From Tretioscincus oriximinensis (Eukaryota > Chordata > Lepidosauria > Squamata > Gymnophthalmidae), in the NCBI GenBank assembly GCA_022410635.1, contig JAJVDF010000430.1, positions 295,696 through 359,695 on the forward strand: a stretch of 64,000 nt of DNA, written 5' to 3'. Below are positions 24,021 to 35,374 of this stretch, piece after piece. The notes beneath the pieces were generated by a model. That model saw only the letters and a program-made list of their open reading frames with translations. It was not told the origin of the DNA and made no database searches. Position 1 is the stretch's first letter, and every line of letters begins with the position of its first letter. The position numbers and the translations under genes are program-made.

Positions 24021-24874
24021 CTGAAACAGGATTGGGGAGAAAGGGTATAGTCCAGACAGACAAAGAGAAATAAACAGAGAAAGCAGGAGCAAGTAAGAGT
24101 GTGGAATGGGAATTTATCAATGAGCAGTCAAAGGTTCTTCATAAAACAAGGGCTGAAACTGTGACCAATTCCAGTCAGTCAAGATATGCTAACAAGGTGG
24201 GCTTGTGAGACAAGCATTGCCTTGCTAGGTACAAGGAGAAGCCTACAAATATCTAAGAAGCAGCAATGCTGAAAGTCCATGCAGGATTTGTCCCTGGATT
24301 AGTGCTACAATGAAGCATAACTTAAAAGAAAAAACAAAGCCAAATAAATTTGGTTGACATCCGTAAATGCCCTTATGAACAATCTACATGTTTTGGAACG
24401 TACCATATTAGGAACGAACTGTTTTAGATGGCATGTTAAGAACTGCATGGCAAATGTTTGCTCGTGTAAAATATTATTTCCATGTCAAAGAAAGCTATGA
24501 CTGATGGAATAGCTTTTGGCAGGACACAGGATTTCTCTCCTCTGAAGGTTGAAATGGTACAGTCCTTGGAACTGTTTACCTCTTTGCTAAGCTATATAAA
24601 TAGATAGGCTTTCATGTCCAAGGTGCAAAATGTAGCCATGCATATGCAAATATGCATCAGAATGTAGAATTACCTTAGGCAACACTTAGTATTGAAGTGT
24701 TATGCTCTTTTACATATCTTTGATCATTTGGGCTTAGACCAGTTGGCAAATAAATTCTGTAGAAATTAATTTCTCCGACTGATAAAAGTTTAGGAATACA
24801 CAATATATTCAAGGAAAAAGACATTTGCTTTAGTTGTGTTAGTACAAGCTGCTGATGCACTTTTTAAAACTTAC
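24021..24874 (-). other. DTNA intron between w9 and w10
   Basis: A short 854-bp intron with no repeat I recognise. It joins the two exons of the variable region. Confidence 0.8.
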
Positions 24875-24952
24875 CCTTTGCCTTTCAAAAAGGCTGGAGC
24901 AGCCCTAGCCAGCAATTTGTTCTGATCTACTTCATTATTCTTGTAAGGAGAG
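24875..24952 (-). CDS. DTNA: DTNA exon w9: cassette exon of the variable region
   Basis: This 78-nt exon encodes codons 315-339 (SPYKNNEVDQNKLLARAAPA, then FLKGK). It opens with C (making Ser with the preceding AG) and ends with GG. The acceptor is TAAATAG, with a poor pyrimidine tract, and the donor is GTAAGT. The NKLLARAAPAFLKGKG segment is the DTNA-specific insert near a syntrophin-binding site and is known in mammals to be alternatively spliced. Exactly 26 codons and symmetric phase 2 suit a cassette exon. Confidence 0.94.
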
Positions 24953-25370
24953 CTATTTAATGAGACAGGACAACTAAGAAGGCAGCAACAGTAAACAGTG
25001 ATGACTGAAATCTAATGAAACTCATTTACTCTCAGTAAAACATATGGAAGTCATCAAAAGGGAGAAAAAAGAAAGAGGGAGAAGAAAAATTCAGCTAAAT
25101 CACACTAAAAAAATGCAATCCTTTTGGTTTGGTTTTTTCTTAATAGTTCATAAAAGGGCTACATTTCTCTAGGTATAGTTATTTTGCAGGAAGGTGACAT
25201 ATAATCAAGGATCTGTTAAAACTCAATTTAAACGCAACCTTGTATGTGCACATTTAAGTCAAGGGTATAATGAGTTCAATAAAACGCTATGAAAACGAAG
25301 TACAGATTCGTAGGCCAAATATCTTCTGTGTATGGTCCTTGTTAAGGTATCCACATTAAATCTGAGATAC

Positions 25371-25745
25371 AGAATCATAGAATCATAGAGTCGGAAGGGA
25401 CCTCCAGGGTCATCGGGTCCAACCCCCTGCTCGATGCAAGATTCATTAAACCATCCCAGACAGATGACTGTCCAGTCTCTGTTTGAAAACTTCCAGGGAA
25501 GGCGAACTCACCACCCCCTGTGGCAAACTGTTCCACTGATTTATCACCCTGACTGTTAGAAAGTTTTTTCTGATATCTAATCTAAATCTACTCCCTTGCA
25601 GTTTCATTCCATTGTTTCTAGTCCTTCCATGTGCTAATGAGAACAATGTTGATCCCTCTGCTCTGTGACAGCCCTTCAGATATTTGTAGACAGCCACCAA
25701 GTCTCCTCTCAAGTCTGCTCTTTTGCAGACTAAACATCCCTAGAC
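25371..25745 (-). mobile_element. CR1 LINE 3' end
   Basis: It is the reverse complement of a typical CR1 end: tail (TCTATGAT)n at 25371-25390, then the last ORF codons. The frame at 25446-25712 reads RLDIRKNFLTVRVINQWNSL and FKQRLDSHL on the minus strand. Confidence 0.88.
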
Positions 25746-26077
25746 AGTCTTGGACCTTCAATGGTATGAAAAAATGTTTCCTCCCCAGATGCAGCAGGTG
25801 TTAGAAGTGACACCTGTGGGAAAATCCTCTCTTCTATAGCCATGATAAAGGTCCAAATCTCTCTTGAATTTTAGGTGGGAACTCTGTCTTATGTGTAAAA
25901 TGAAACCAGCTTTTTAGAAAACATTTGTATCATTTGAATGGAATTTCAAAAATAAATTGTTCAAATGAACACAGGTTTTCTGTTTTATGAACTGCAGGAA
26001 ATTATCCACAATTCTATAGTAACCTAAAATTAAACATACATTCCCACAGTATAGTTTCATGCTACACAAGGAAGTCT

Positions 26078-26166
26078 TCTGGGATGGTTTAATGAATCCA
26101 CATTGAGCAGGGGATTGGACCCGATGACCCTGGAGGTCCCTTCCAACTCTATAATTCTGTGATTCA
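26078..26166 (+). mobile_element. CR1 LINE 3' tail fragment
   Basis: It reads GACCCGATGACCCTGGAGGT, then CCCTTCCAACTCTATAATTC, the last part of the same CR1 3' UTR as 25371-25745 but in the opposite orientation. Confidence 0.82.
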
Positions 26167-26342
26167 GTTTAATGATCATGTGAACAAAATATTGGATTGT
26201 GAAAAAAGGGTCACAGGAAAGAAGACTGTAATTGAAAGGTTACATAGAACAGGACATTCATTACTCTTGAAAACCTGATAATTTTGCCTTTTCCTATACT
26301 GGTGAAATCTCCTCCCTCTTGCAGTCAAGTATCTTTCAGCTT

Positions 26343-26532
26343 AGGCTGCAGCCACACGGAGCCTTATCCTGGGCCGTCCCTCGGAATAGGAGCCTGCCAA
26401 CCACATGCTAGTGTAGACTATGGCAGGGCCCTGAATGGGGCTTGTCAAAGTCTATACTGGCATGTGGATGCCCAAGCTCTGTCCCAAGATGTGAGCCAGA
26501 ACAAGGCTTCGTGTGGATGGGGCCATAGTTTT
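26343..26532. mobile_element. Foldback MITE family A, copy 4
   Basis: Ends TAGGCTGCAGCCACACGGAG and CGTGTGGATGGGGCCATAG pair loosely. The inner arms CACATGCTAGTGTAGACTAT and AAAGTCTATACTGGCATGTG pair with each other. Confidence 0.72.
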
Positions 26533-26785
26533 CCTTAACTTCATGTTGTACACAGGGTTAAAAATCAAGAGCACAAGTAATGAAATGGCAGGCCTGTTCC
26601 CCTCTCCAAGGTCCTGAAAAAGCTTAAACTTCTTTTTCCTAAGTATGTTAGGGCAGGATGATAAATATTAGAGTTTGCTAAATGCTGTGGTACAGATACT
26701 CCTTTACCCAAACTGGTGGTAAAAATCATAGTTGCTCTTTCTCTCATTGTTAGCTAGAATTTGAATGATCTGAATTTTAATTCAT

Positions 26786-27090
26786 TAGCAAGGGGGCCTC
26801 ACAGCACCTTAGAAATTAATGAGAAAAAGGCAGCCAGCATGAACGTTAGAAGAGAGGCTGCATCCACACATCCCTTATTTGTTCTACTATAACTGGATAT
26901 TCCACAATGAAGCTTTGGATATTCTGGAATAATCAGTCCACATGATGCTTTATTGTAGAATATCCAACTATTGTGGAAGAAATAAGTGATGTGTGAACAC
27001 AGCCTATGTCTTGTTGGTCTCTAAGGTACTATGAGACCCTCTTGCTATATATTCTGGACACATGGCTATTTCTACTACTTTAATTATGTT
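26786..27090. mobile_element. Inverted SINE fragments around MITE family B copy 1
   Basis: GCAAGGGGGCCTCACAGCAC at 26789 and the inverted GAGACCCTCTTGCTATATAT near 27036 are opposite ends of the GCTTTCGTAGAC-type repeat. Between them (about 26854-27006) is a foldback element with ends GAGGCTGCATCCACACATC and GATGTGTGAACACAGCCT. It carries internal paired arms with GGATATTCCACAATGAAGC and GCTTTATTGTAGAATATCC. Confidence 0.62.
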
Positions 27091-27109
27091 TCTCTGGACT
27101 TTTCTGTAT

Positions 27110-27320
27110 TGGGTCTCATCCTGGATTATATCCTGGAATAAGAATTTGTCATCTACATGCTAGTGTAAAATATGGAAGATCCTGGGTGAGGTATGCCACA
27201 ATTTGTACCAACAAATTATATAGTAGGTCTATATAATCTTACTAGTAATAGGAAAGGTATTGCTGAGTTTATGGTTCTGAGCTATGCCATTGGTCTCAGT
27301 TAGTATGCAATAAAGCTCAG
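27110..27320. mobile_element. Foldback MITE family A, copy 5 (degraded)
   Basis: GGTCTCATCCTGGATTATAT, CCTGGAATAAGAATTTGTCA and CATGCTAGTGTAAAATATGG match the left arm of the family. The right arm is only visible as CAATAAAGCTCAGGATGAA near 27308. Confidence 0.5.
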
Positions 27321-28092
27321 GATGAAAGGCAAAGAAGTAAATAAATGAAGCAAGCTGACATTTTCCTGTTCTCACTACATGCCTTTCAGAAAATGTGTGG
27401 ATTTCTTGTTGTTTGCTTTTTGCTTTTTAAATAGCATAATTCTACATAATGCTTTTGAATGCTCTTCCTTTAAAATGAAGTCTGGGAATTTATAATTTAA
27501 GCTTTCTTGGGCTCACAGGAATCAAACTTCTTTGGATCCTGTTGCAGATAGCAGGAAGTTACAATGTTTTCTGTAAACACCATAGAAAAATGACAGAAAG
27601 AGAAAATACTGAACCTTTAGGAATCTCTGGCACACCATGTATCAAGTATGGATAGTCAATGGGTATTAATTTGAAACATGAGCTGCCTCCAGGAGACGAA
27701 CTGCCCTCCAAAGTGGCAAAGAAAATTTTCAGCCCTTGTGGCATAATTTGTGTGCCCACGGGCTTCTTCTCTTCTCACAAAGACTTAACATGGAATTTCA
27801 GTCTTAGTTCTCAAATAGAAAACGTGTGCGATTTCTCTAGATTGATGTACAAAAGCAAAAACAGAGGTGGTGATATACTTGATAAATTCCTTTAATGGGC
27901 CCAACAGAACTAATAAAGATCATTTGTGTGCCATAGATGCAACTCTGTTCTTGCCATTCTGGTAGAAATGGGATAATGCCAGTGGCTTGCTTTCATGCCT
28001 TAAGATACAAGCCTGAGGTGCTACAGTATGAACTGGATGAAGTGCTTGGAGAGGTAAAAGGGAAGATTCCAAATACTGTGCAGTACCTAAGT

Positions 28093-28541
28093 CAGGGGTA
28101 GGGAACCTATGGCCTGGGGCCCTGATCTAGCTCACAGAACCATTTGATCCGGCCATGCCATGTTCCCCATATTTGGTCTGGCATGGAACTATTAGGCTTC
28201 CCTAGTTAAACAATGGTTCCTTACAATGTTAAAACCTGAAGTGAAATACAAAAAGAAGCAGGGAGGCTCAGAGGGGAGGGAGGAGGGCAAGGGAGAGAAG
28301 GCTGAGCGGATGGGGGCATTGAAAGTCCACAGTTTTATGTCTGAGTGGGGAAGGGGCCATGGGCAAAGTTAGGGTGTATGGCCTGGTTGGAGGTGTGGCC
28401 TGGGTTGAGGTGTGGCCTTGACTGGAGGGGGTGTGCCTGGGGGGATTGGGGTGTGATTTCAAGGTGGAGAGGAGTATAGCCCTTGAATGAGGTTACAGAT
28501 ATCCAAGTGCCCCCTGGTAGAAAACAGACTTCCCATTCCTG
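28093..28541. mobile_element. hAT-like non-autonomous DNA element, G-rich
   Basis: The ends CAGGGGTAGGGAACC and the complementary CTTCCCATTCCTG fit a hAT terminal repeat. Flanking 8-bp sequences ACCTAAGT (28085-28092) and ACCTAAAT (28542-28549) are a target duplication with one difference. The interior at 28260-28460 is strongly G-rich on the plus strand. Confidence 0.75.
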
Positions 28542-30404
28542 ACCTAAATAATGTGACTAAGAGTACATCTCTATCATAGACTCTGTTCACCTTTGTTTGC
28601 ATACATGCTGTCCTAATTTATTTTATTTGGAATAATAATTTCAATAATGTCATATTTTTATATTGGGTATTTTTACTGACTGTTGTGACCAGATCTAAGG
28701 GTAGGATATATATGTAATATATCCAAATATTTGAGAATAAAGCAAAATGTTCAAAAACTGGGGTGGAATCTTCATTTTATTTTTAAAACACATAGAAAAC
28801 ATTTTGTTTACATTCTACAATTCTCTGCCCTGATGCCATAACATTCAGTTTCTGAATTTTCACATTATATCATATTTCATACCTAATTATCTAGGTTCTC
28901 TCTAAACCAAGAGCCCTGTGCTTAATTTTCAGTATTGTCATTAATTTTTACACAAAGACAATAACCATTTATAGACAGCAAGGCTACCAAATAAATACAG
29001 GACAAAAGTTTACACCGTATAGAAGAGAGGAATTTTTATCAGATTTTTTTTTACTAGCTAGTTCTAATGCCTGCCATTCTTTGGGGGAAAATAACTTTTT
29101 CACACCCACTAACAGTGTAAAGATTTATCCTAATATACAGCCAAAACACTGAAACATATGTTTAAAATTCACAGCCATATCCTGTGATCTTGATTTAAAA
29201 TATTATATTAGTATACAGTATAATAACACCATGGTGTTTACATATATTTAGAACATAATTGACTTGCCTTCTGTATTATGTGAGCAGACATTAATGCTAN
29301 AAATAATAAAAAAAATATCCATGATAGATTATGAGACACACACACATACAGAGTCACCCATGGAACGGCTAGTAACACAAGATGAGTCCTGTTGGAACAA
29401 ATTAACAGGTTCATCCAGCACATTGGTTGACAATGTGTTTTAGAACTCTAAAGAAAGAGTTTGCATTAGCTTCATGATACAAAAAGGGGGGGGGGGGAAC
29501 CAAGTTCAAGGAAAATTATGTAAAAACGAGACGTATTCACTATTTGCATAGTGCAGTTCCTTGTACTGGAAATGAGTATGAGAAATAAAATGAAATATTT
29601 CTAGATCTCATAATGCCAGAAAGGAAATAAAGGATAAAGCAATATTAATTCCCTTCCTTAGTATAAGAAAACCAGCATGTCTAATGAATGTTATTCACAG
29701 TCAAAAACATCAGCAGGATATGCTGGATTCAAGGAACTCAAATAATATTTAAAAGACTGAATTTCATTGCAAGGTATTAACTGTTAATGTTTCCAACTGC
29801 AAGATGATGTTTAGTACATGATGGTTGTAGAATTGGCGTCACAGTACTTGCATACTGTGCAATTCATGGTCATAAATGCATAATCAAAAAAGCAAAAGGC
29901 AGCACAAACAATCAGAAAACTATTCTTTCTATTCTCTGAGTCTCCATCAGGATTGAAAGTCATAAAAAATACTTAGTGAATCCAATGATGTAAAATCCAA
30001 TATAACTTTCAGAAATTATTTTGACAAACTTTAAATATTGATCTGCTGTTAGAACTGCTAAAATGCTTTGCCTACAGCTGTGGTGGGTTTATAAAATGTG
30101 ATGCAAATTTTTCTTCATTGCAATTGGGTTTCTGTATGGAAATCTGCAATTCCACTAAAGGAAGCCTTTAAATTAGGAGTTTGGGTGAAGTGAAGTTTCA
30201 TTTTGAGACTTTGATTTCTTCCCATGCTATTGTTTTCAAAATGTGAAGCATCACTGGCCAATGGATATTCTCCTGTGGCTCTATCAGAATCATCTGTGTT
30301 TTTTTTTTCATTGACAACTCACTCTTCTGATGTGCTTTGATTTTTAGTGTTTTGGTATAATTAGAGGAACTAATAGTAAGACTTTAAACAGTGCGTTTAA
30401 TTAT

Positions 30405-30479
30405 ACTGCTCAAAACAATTAAGGGAACACTTAGTTTTAAACTGTTCCATTAACGTGTTCCCTTAATTGTTTTGAGCAC
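30405..30479. mobile_element. Tiny palindromic MITE (about 75 bp)
   Basis: The arms TGCTCAAAACAATTAAGGGA plus ACAC and the exact reverse complement GTGTTCCCTTAATTGTTTTG plus AGCA are 24 bp each, with a 27-bp spacer. The TGCTCAAAA...AAGGGAACAC type end is seen in mariner-like MITEs. Boundaries are uncertain by 1-2 bp. Confidence 0.7.
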
Positions 30480-31796
30480 TATATTTAACCTTTACGAAAT
30501 GCAAGATCAAATTTTGGGCAACTGAAGCTTAGTAAGAAATCATATTTCAAATCACATGGAAACAACAAAAGTCCTTGGTCAACAGCCAGATGAAAATATC
30601 GTTAGTAATCTGCATGATAACTAACATGTTTATGGGTTTTAATGAAAAAGCTACAGAACTACATTTGTTAGTAGTTTAGTGCTCTGATACTGACCGTGAA
30701 TTGTTCTGAAGCTGATTTACAAACAGCTTTATAACAGAATGCTCATCAGTCATAGGATTGGTTACATTTATATTCTTAAATAACCTGAATGATTCAAACA
30801 AGGAAATCTCATTAACAGTCAGTGTGACAAGAAACACACAGAGGGGTATGTTTAGTGCAAACTCACTGCATTTAGGTCATATATGCTTCAGATAGCATTT
30901 TGCCTACTATACAAATAGGTGATTTAGATTAATAGAGGCTGGAAGCAAAACTCATTAGATCAGGCTTTTTGTTAATTCAATAGGATAGTCTTTTGAACAT
31001 AAACCAAACACAATATTAAGTTAAAAACAGTTCTAGATCAACAGCACCCTAAAGGACATTGGTTGGTGCAAGAACACAACAGAAAAAAGTGTTGCCATTA
31101 CAAAGGATTGTGAAATTAAGCTGAACTTCAATAATGAAACAATTAACAGAACTTCATCTTACACTTTAAAAGCTGCGATTTCCTCTGTGTCCAGCTTAAC
31201 AGAAAAATTCTACTAGAAGTATGGCAGGTGCTTGAATACTAAGTCACCTTGAAACAGTTAAATCAGGGAAAGATGGTAACTATTTTGTTTCTTTGTCAAA
31301 TGATCAACTAAGGGACTTTCTACATTAGTTGGTATTCCTAATGAGGCATGATTAAAACCAGGGGGCTCTTGATCTGGATTAGTGGTAGACCTCAACTATG
31401 CCTAGTGCACAAGGTCTATGCCCCCATGTTCTTGATTAAGGTGGTGTATCTTATTGTTCTATCAAAACTGATACCAGAAATTTAGTTCTTTATATTAATA
31501 ATGAACATGTGAATATTTTAAAAGATATTTGATACTTGCCAGTCATATTTAAATTATTTTAAATGCAGAATAATTGTCTTAGTATCAGAAACAAAGAATA
31601 AGCACAAATGAATGATAATTCAATGCATGATAAAAACACTTATCTGCAAAACATTAACTATTTTTTCTGTCAGTTGATCAAATAGTTCTATTTATGTTAG
31701 CTGAAAGGTCAGTATCTCTGACCACTAGATATTAGGGGCAAATAACAAAGAAAGGTTCTTGCTTTTTTGTTATGGTTTTTCACTTGTTGGAGTCCT

Positions 31797-31930
31797 ACGC
31801 TGCATTCAGACTTATTTATTCTGCTATAGTTGAATATTCTGAAATAAAGCATGGATATTTTGGAAACAAAGCAGTTTAGTCAATCAAAGTATAGTAGAAC
31901 AAGTAAGGGATATCTGGATACAATCTGAGG
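31797..31930. mobile_element. Foldback MITE family B, copy 2
   Basis: TTATTTATTCTGCTATAGTT, GAATATTCTGAAATAAAGC, ATAGTAGAACAAGTAAGGGA align with 26854-27006. The two arms pair (TTCTGCTATAGTT against AGTATAGTAGAAC). Confidence 0.65.
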
Positions 31931-32514
31931 CTAAAATTAATCTCTATCAGAATTAACAATTTAGGATTGGTTTTTTTTTAAATATGAAACTCTTTTTGAA
32001 TTGTGTTTCAACTTCTGGGATTTGAGGGACATGAAAATGATTTAAAATTAAAATAGATGTATTAGCAAACATTTGGCCTTGAAATGGTCAACTTGTGATA
32101 TTACCATATCATGGAACTTCATTGTCTCAAGTACGTGCTCCATCTCTAGTTTACTATTGACAATTCATGTTTCACTCTAGGATATTATTATTAGTAAGAT
32201 AAATGTTTCCTTTCCTCAATTTTTCATAGCTTATTTTCATAGTTTATAACACATCCCATTATTTCATAGTAAGGTAGCTTTCAAGATTAAATCATACGAA
32301 AAATAAAAACAGAACATTAAAACAACAACAACAACCCCTTTCCATGCCACCTAATCCGCAAGAGATCTGCTGCAAAGCGGAACAATAGGAATTCAGTTTT
32401 TATATCCCAAATGTCTCCCCTGAAGGGACTCAAAGTGACTTTTTTCACCCCAAAACTTACATTTACCCCACCATTGTGATAGACCTATTAATCTATTTGC
32501 AATTTCTTGCTTTT

Positions 32515-32660
32515 GAACAGCTTAGTTGGCTGAATCTGAGGCCAGTAGAGGGAGCTCACTCTGCTCCATGGCAGACACATGAGGGCTCAAACTCTGATCT
32601 CTCTATTGAAAGACCGTTGATCTTAACTTCTGCACCACTGTGCTTTCTACCACCATGGAA
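32515..32660 (-). mobile_element. tRNA-related SINE fragment
   Basis: Reverse orientation of the head of the family at 41335-41540. GCCAGTAGAGGGAGCTCACT, then CTTAACTTCTGCACCACTGT, is the antisense of a GTGGTGCAGAGGTTAAG head and its following segment. Confidence 0.6.
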
Positions 32661-33783
32661 GGGCCCACCTATATTGTCCAATCTGGCCAGAATGTAGGAG
32701 TGAAAACTTCCTCTGAAGTTGCCAGGATTTTTTAATAGATAATACTAATAAGTATTCCAGTTCTTGGGATACTTTTGGGAACCTGAAGAAATGATGCCAC
32801 ACACCTCATGTGCAATAGCCTGACCTAGATGTTTGTTGCCCTCAATTCGTAAGTGTTTCATCAATCTACTATTTCTTTGGCAAGATCCACTTCAATGCCA
32901 CATTCTACAAGGACGTGATGTTCTACTTGGTCATAGGAGCTTCCAGGGCACCGGACTTGACCAGCACAGAACATTCCCTTACTTGAATGATTTCTCAATT
33001 TTTTGTGTAGATTGCTCTGAATTTTTTTATAATGGAATTATTTTATAATAGGAATTTAAAAATGAAAAATAAATGAAACTATGTCTTGGGTGACATTTGG
33101 CCAATCACTGGAAAAAAATGAGAAGAAAAAAAACTCCTTTAGATCTTTGGAGGAAAAAAAAACCCAACATAAAATTAGAAATACACATCAAACAAATCAA
33201 TATCTGAATCAATGTCAGAATCAATATCTGTGATTCAATAAATTATTATTTAATGGTGTGAGAAGGAGTAAAATGTTTGATCTATTGCCTCCTCACAACT
33301 TTTCTCCCTTGGGAACACAACTTTCCAACTTACATTGTACAGATGTGAGTTTCTTCTGATTAGAATCATATCAAGGTTTTCAGCCTCAGTGTATAAATAA
33401 CACTGGCCCAGTTTAAATACCAGAGGGAATTGCCCACAGAGGATGGGAGATGGAAAAATTCTGAGAACCATTATTTTCCTGAGAACTAATATTTTCCATA
33501 CAAGTTCTGTTCTTTTATTGATGGGCATTCCTGGCCTCATAATAAGTGAAAAAAACCCAAAATATATCTGTGCTGCTTAGTTCCTTGAGTCTCACAAAAA
33601 AGAAACATAGAATGGAGATGAAACAAAAACATAAATGAATCAAAAACACATTTCAGATTTTAGCACTTCTAACAATGGCAGCTACCTAGGTAATTTACAT
33701 TACACTGCTTGAGATGAAAATATAAAATGAAAACAGGATATGATTTTTTTTCATTTGGAGAAGAGATCAGGAGGAAGACTCAC

Positions 33784-33864
33784 CTTCTGTTTGCGAAAGG
33801 GCTTCCTGAGGGAACAGAATGCGAGAAGAGGGTGTCGTTCATACTGGTGACTGGTCTGGGAGGC
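33784..33864 (-). CDS. DTNA: DTNA exon w8: variable-region exon
   Basis: This 81-nt exon encodes codons 288-313 (PPRPVTSMNDTLFSHSVPSG, then SPFANR). It opens with G and ends with AG, so it is symmetric in phase 2 and its loss would not shift the frame. The acceptor is TTCAAAG and the donor is GTGAGT. It matches human DTNA closely except for the end, where human has ITRS as I recall. It precedes the alternatively used segment of dystrobrevin. Confidence 0.95.
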
Positions 33865-34071
33865 CTTTGAAGAGAAGACATCATTAAGAAATTGAGGCTC
33901 GTATATAGCACAGGATTTCAGCACCTGCAACCATCTGGAAAATGTTTTGCTTCAATATTCTGGGTTTAAGGTTATATGCACACGTTAAAGGATGCAATCT
34001 GGCTTGCACTAACGTGGAAGAAACTCAGTAGTGCTTGTTTTTCTCAATGTGTACAAGAATATGCTGTAAAT

Positions 34072-34225
34072 CAGAAATGTCAAACTGATGGTCCTCCAGA
34101 TGTTCCTGAACCACAACTTCCAACATTTCATTTGGTTTAGCAGAATGGGCACAGTTCTGGGAATGGAATGTTGGGAGTTGTGGTTCAGGAACATCTGGAG
34201 GGCCACCTGTTTGACATCTCTGATG
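34072..34225. mobile_element. Foldback MITE (TCCAGATGTT type)
   Basis: Arms of about 55 bp: AGAAATGTCAAACTGATGGT then CCTCCAGATGTTCCTGAACC, mirrored by GGTTCAGGAACATCTGGAGG then GCCACCTGTTTGACATCTCT. Flanking CTGTAAAT and ATGTAATT may be an eroded 8-bp duplication, which would fit hAT. Confidence 0.75.
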
Positions 34226-34339
34226 TAATTGATAATGTTTATCAACTGTTACATAGATGTAAAATTTCCTTGATTGTTTCATATTGGCCATTATATTGGA
34301 CCAGCTAGGATACTAGGAGCTTCCATTTCACATATGATG

Positions 34340-34502
34340 TAAGGCTCTGTCCATAATGAGTGCTATTCCAGATGAGGATCTGTCATCTACATGCTTGTAC
34401 TGAGTATGGCAGGTGGACTTCCATAGTCTGCACTAGAATGTAGACAACAGGCTTGTACTCTGCGATATATCTGGGAATAATGGCTAAGTTGGACAGGATC
34501 TA
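34340..34502. mobile_element. Foldback MITE family A, copy 6
   Basis: TAAGGCTCTGTCCATAATGA and the mirrored GGCTAAGTTGGACAGGATCT form the ends; CATAGTCTGCACTAGAATGT and ATCTACATGCTTGTACTGAG form the inner arms. Confidence 0.7.
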
Positions 34503-35109
34503 AGGAAGACCTGGGTATGGTTACTTGTGCATGAAAAAGAAGCTTCTAATGCACTTTCTTGGCCATTACATTGGCCTGTGTGGATTGTGAAATATTTTTA
34601 CAAAGACAAAATTAATACAAGAAACTCAAAATATCCTTTTGAATCTTTGTATATACCATTGTTTCCTATCTGAAAAGTGACATCGGTATTTCAGATGTGG
34701 TAACAACCAGCTGGTGCGGTGAGAAGCTTTAAGCTGTGTTTACCTATGCTGGTCTCACACATCCCAGTTTTTTCAGACAGTGACATAGGAGTTTCTTTAA
34801 ACCCAAGCTGTTTGGGAGCTGCAGTGTAAAAACTGTGTATGTATCAAACAATATCAGATATATAGCATTAAATTTTCATAATGACATAGAAAACAGATCC
34901 TTCTATTAGTTTCCTAAACCAAATAGCCTTGTTTAAAATCGTTTAAAGCAATCATTATATGGAAATCTGATTAAATGAATTCATCTGTCTTTCAAACAAA
35001 AAAACTCAAAGATAATTAATAAATCATGCAGTATTATTTAATAGCCATTTGGTGATATATTTATGGTAACAGCATTTGGCGGTCTCTTGAGCATAAACTT
35101 CACATCTCT

Positions 35110-35262
35110 CTGGAATTGAACCTTATTTTGAGATATATCCTTGAATAGGGAGTTACTGTCCACTTGCTAGTAGAGATTATTCCATCTGCATTAGAATGCA
35201 TATGGTATGTCCCTTTTCTGCAATATACCCTGGAATAAGGTCCAGAATGGAAAGGGCATTTG
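35110..35262. mobile_element. Foldback MITE family A, copy 7
   Basis: ATTGAACCTTATTTTGAGAT, ATATCCTTGAATAGGGAGTT and the mirrored ATATACCCTGGAATAAGGTC match the family. It ends about 105 bp from the microexon. Confidence 0.62.
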
Positions 35263-35365
35263 TCTACAGTTTCACTCAAATTGAAATAAAAATATTTCTT
35301 CTACCAGTACAGATAGATCTCTTTTCTCATCTTAGGTACATGTTAAGGGATAGTGTTTTACTTAC

Positions 35366-35374
35366 CAAGTATCA
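35366..35374 (-). CDS. DTNA: DTNA exon w7: 9-nt microexon (Asp-Thr-Trp)
   Basis: The minus strand reads AAAAG | TGATACTTG | GTAAGT. Joined between w6 (ending GT) and w8 (starting G), it gives Val-Asp-Thr-Trp. I recall AHIVDTWPPRP at this point in a human DTNA isoform. The donor is a perfect GTAAGT, and a pyrimidine tract (CCTTTTTTTATTTC) lies about 20 nt upstream. Skipping it keeps the frame and gives the AHIVPPRP form. The size, phase, encoded residues and intron position all agree, but 9 nt cannot be proven without transcripts. Confidence 0.78.

Larger units (their letters stand above)
24953..33783 (-). other. DTNA intron between w8 and w9
   Basis: It holds CR1 ends (25371-25745, 26078-26166), MITE A copies (26343-26532, 27110-27320), a nested MITE B/SINE block (26786-27090), a hAT-like element (28093-28541), a small palindrome (30405-30479), MITE B copy 2 (31797-31930) and a tRNA-related SINE (32515-32660). 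28560-30390, 30490-31790 and 32700-33780 show nothing I recognise; a G12 run is at about 29487. Confidence 0.7.
33865..35365 (-). other. DTNA intron between microexon w7 and w8
   Basis: It holds a foldback element at 34072-34225 and two MITE A copies (34340-34502, 35110-35262). The rest (34503-35100) shows nothing I recognise. Confidence 0.65.
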
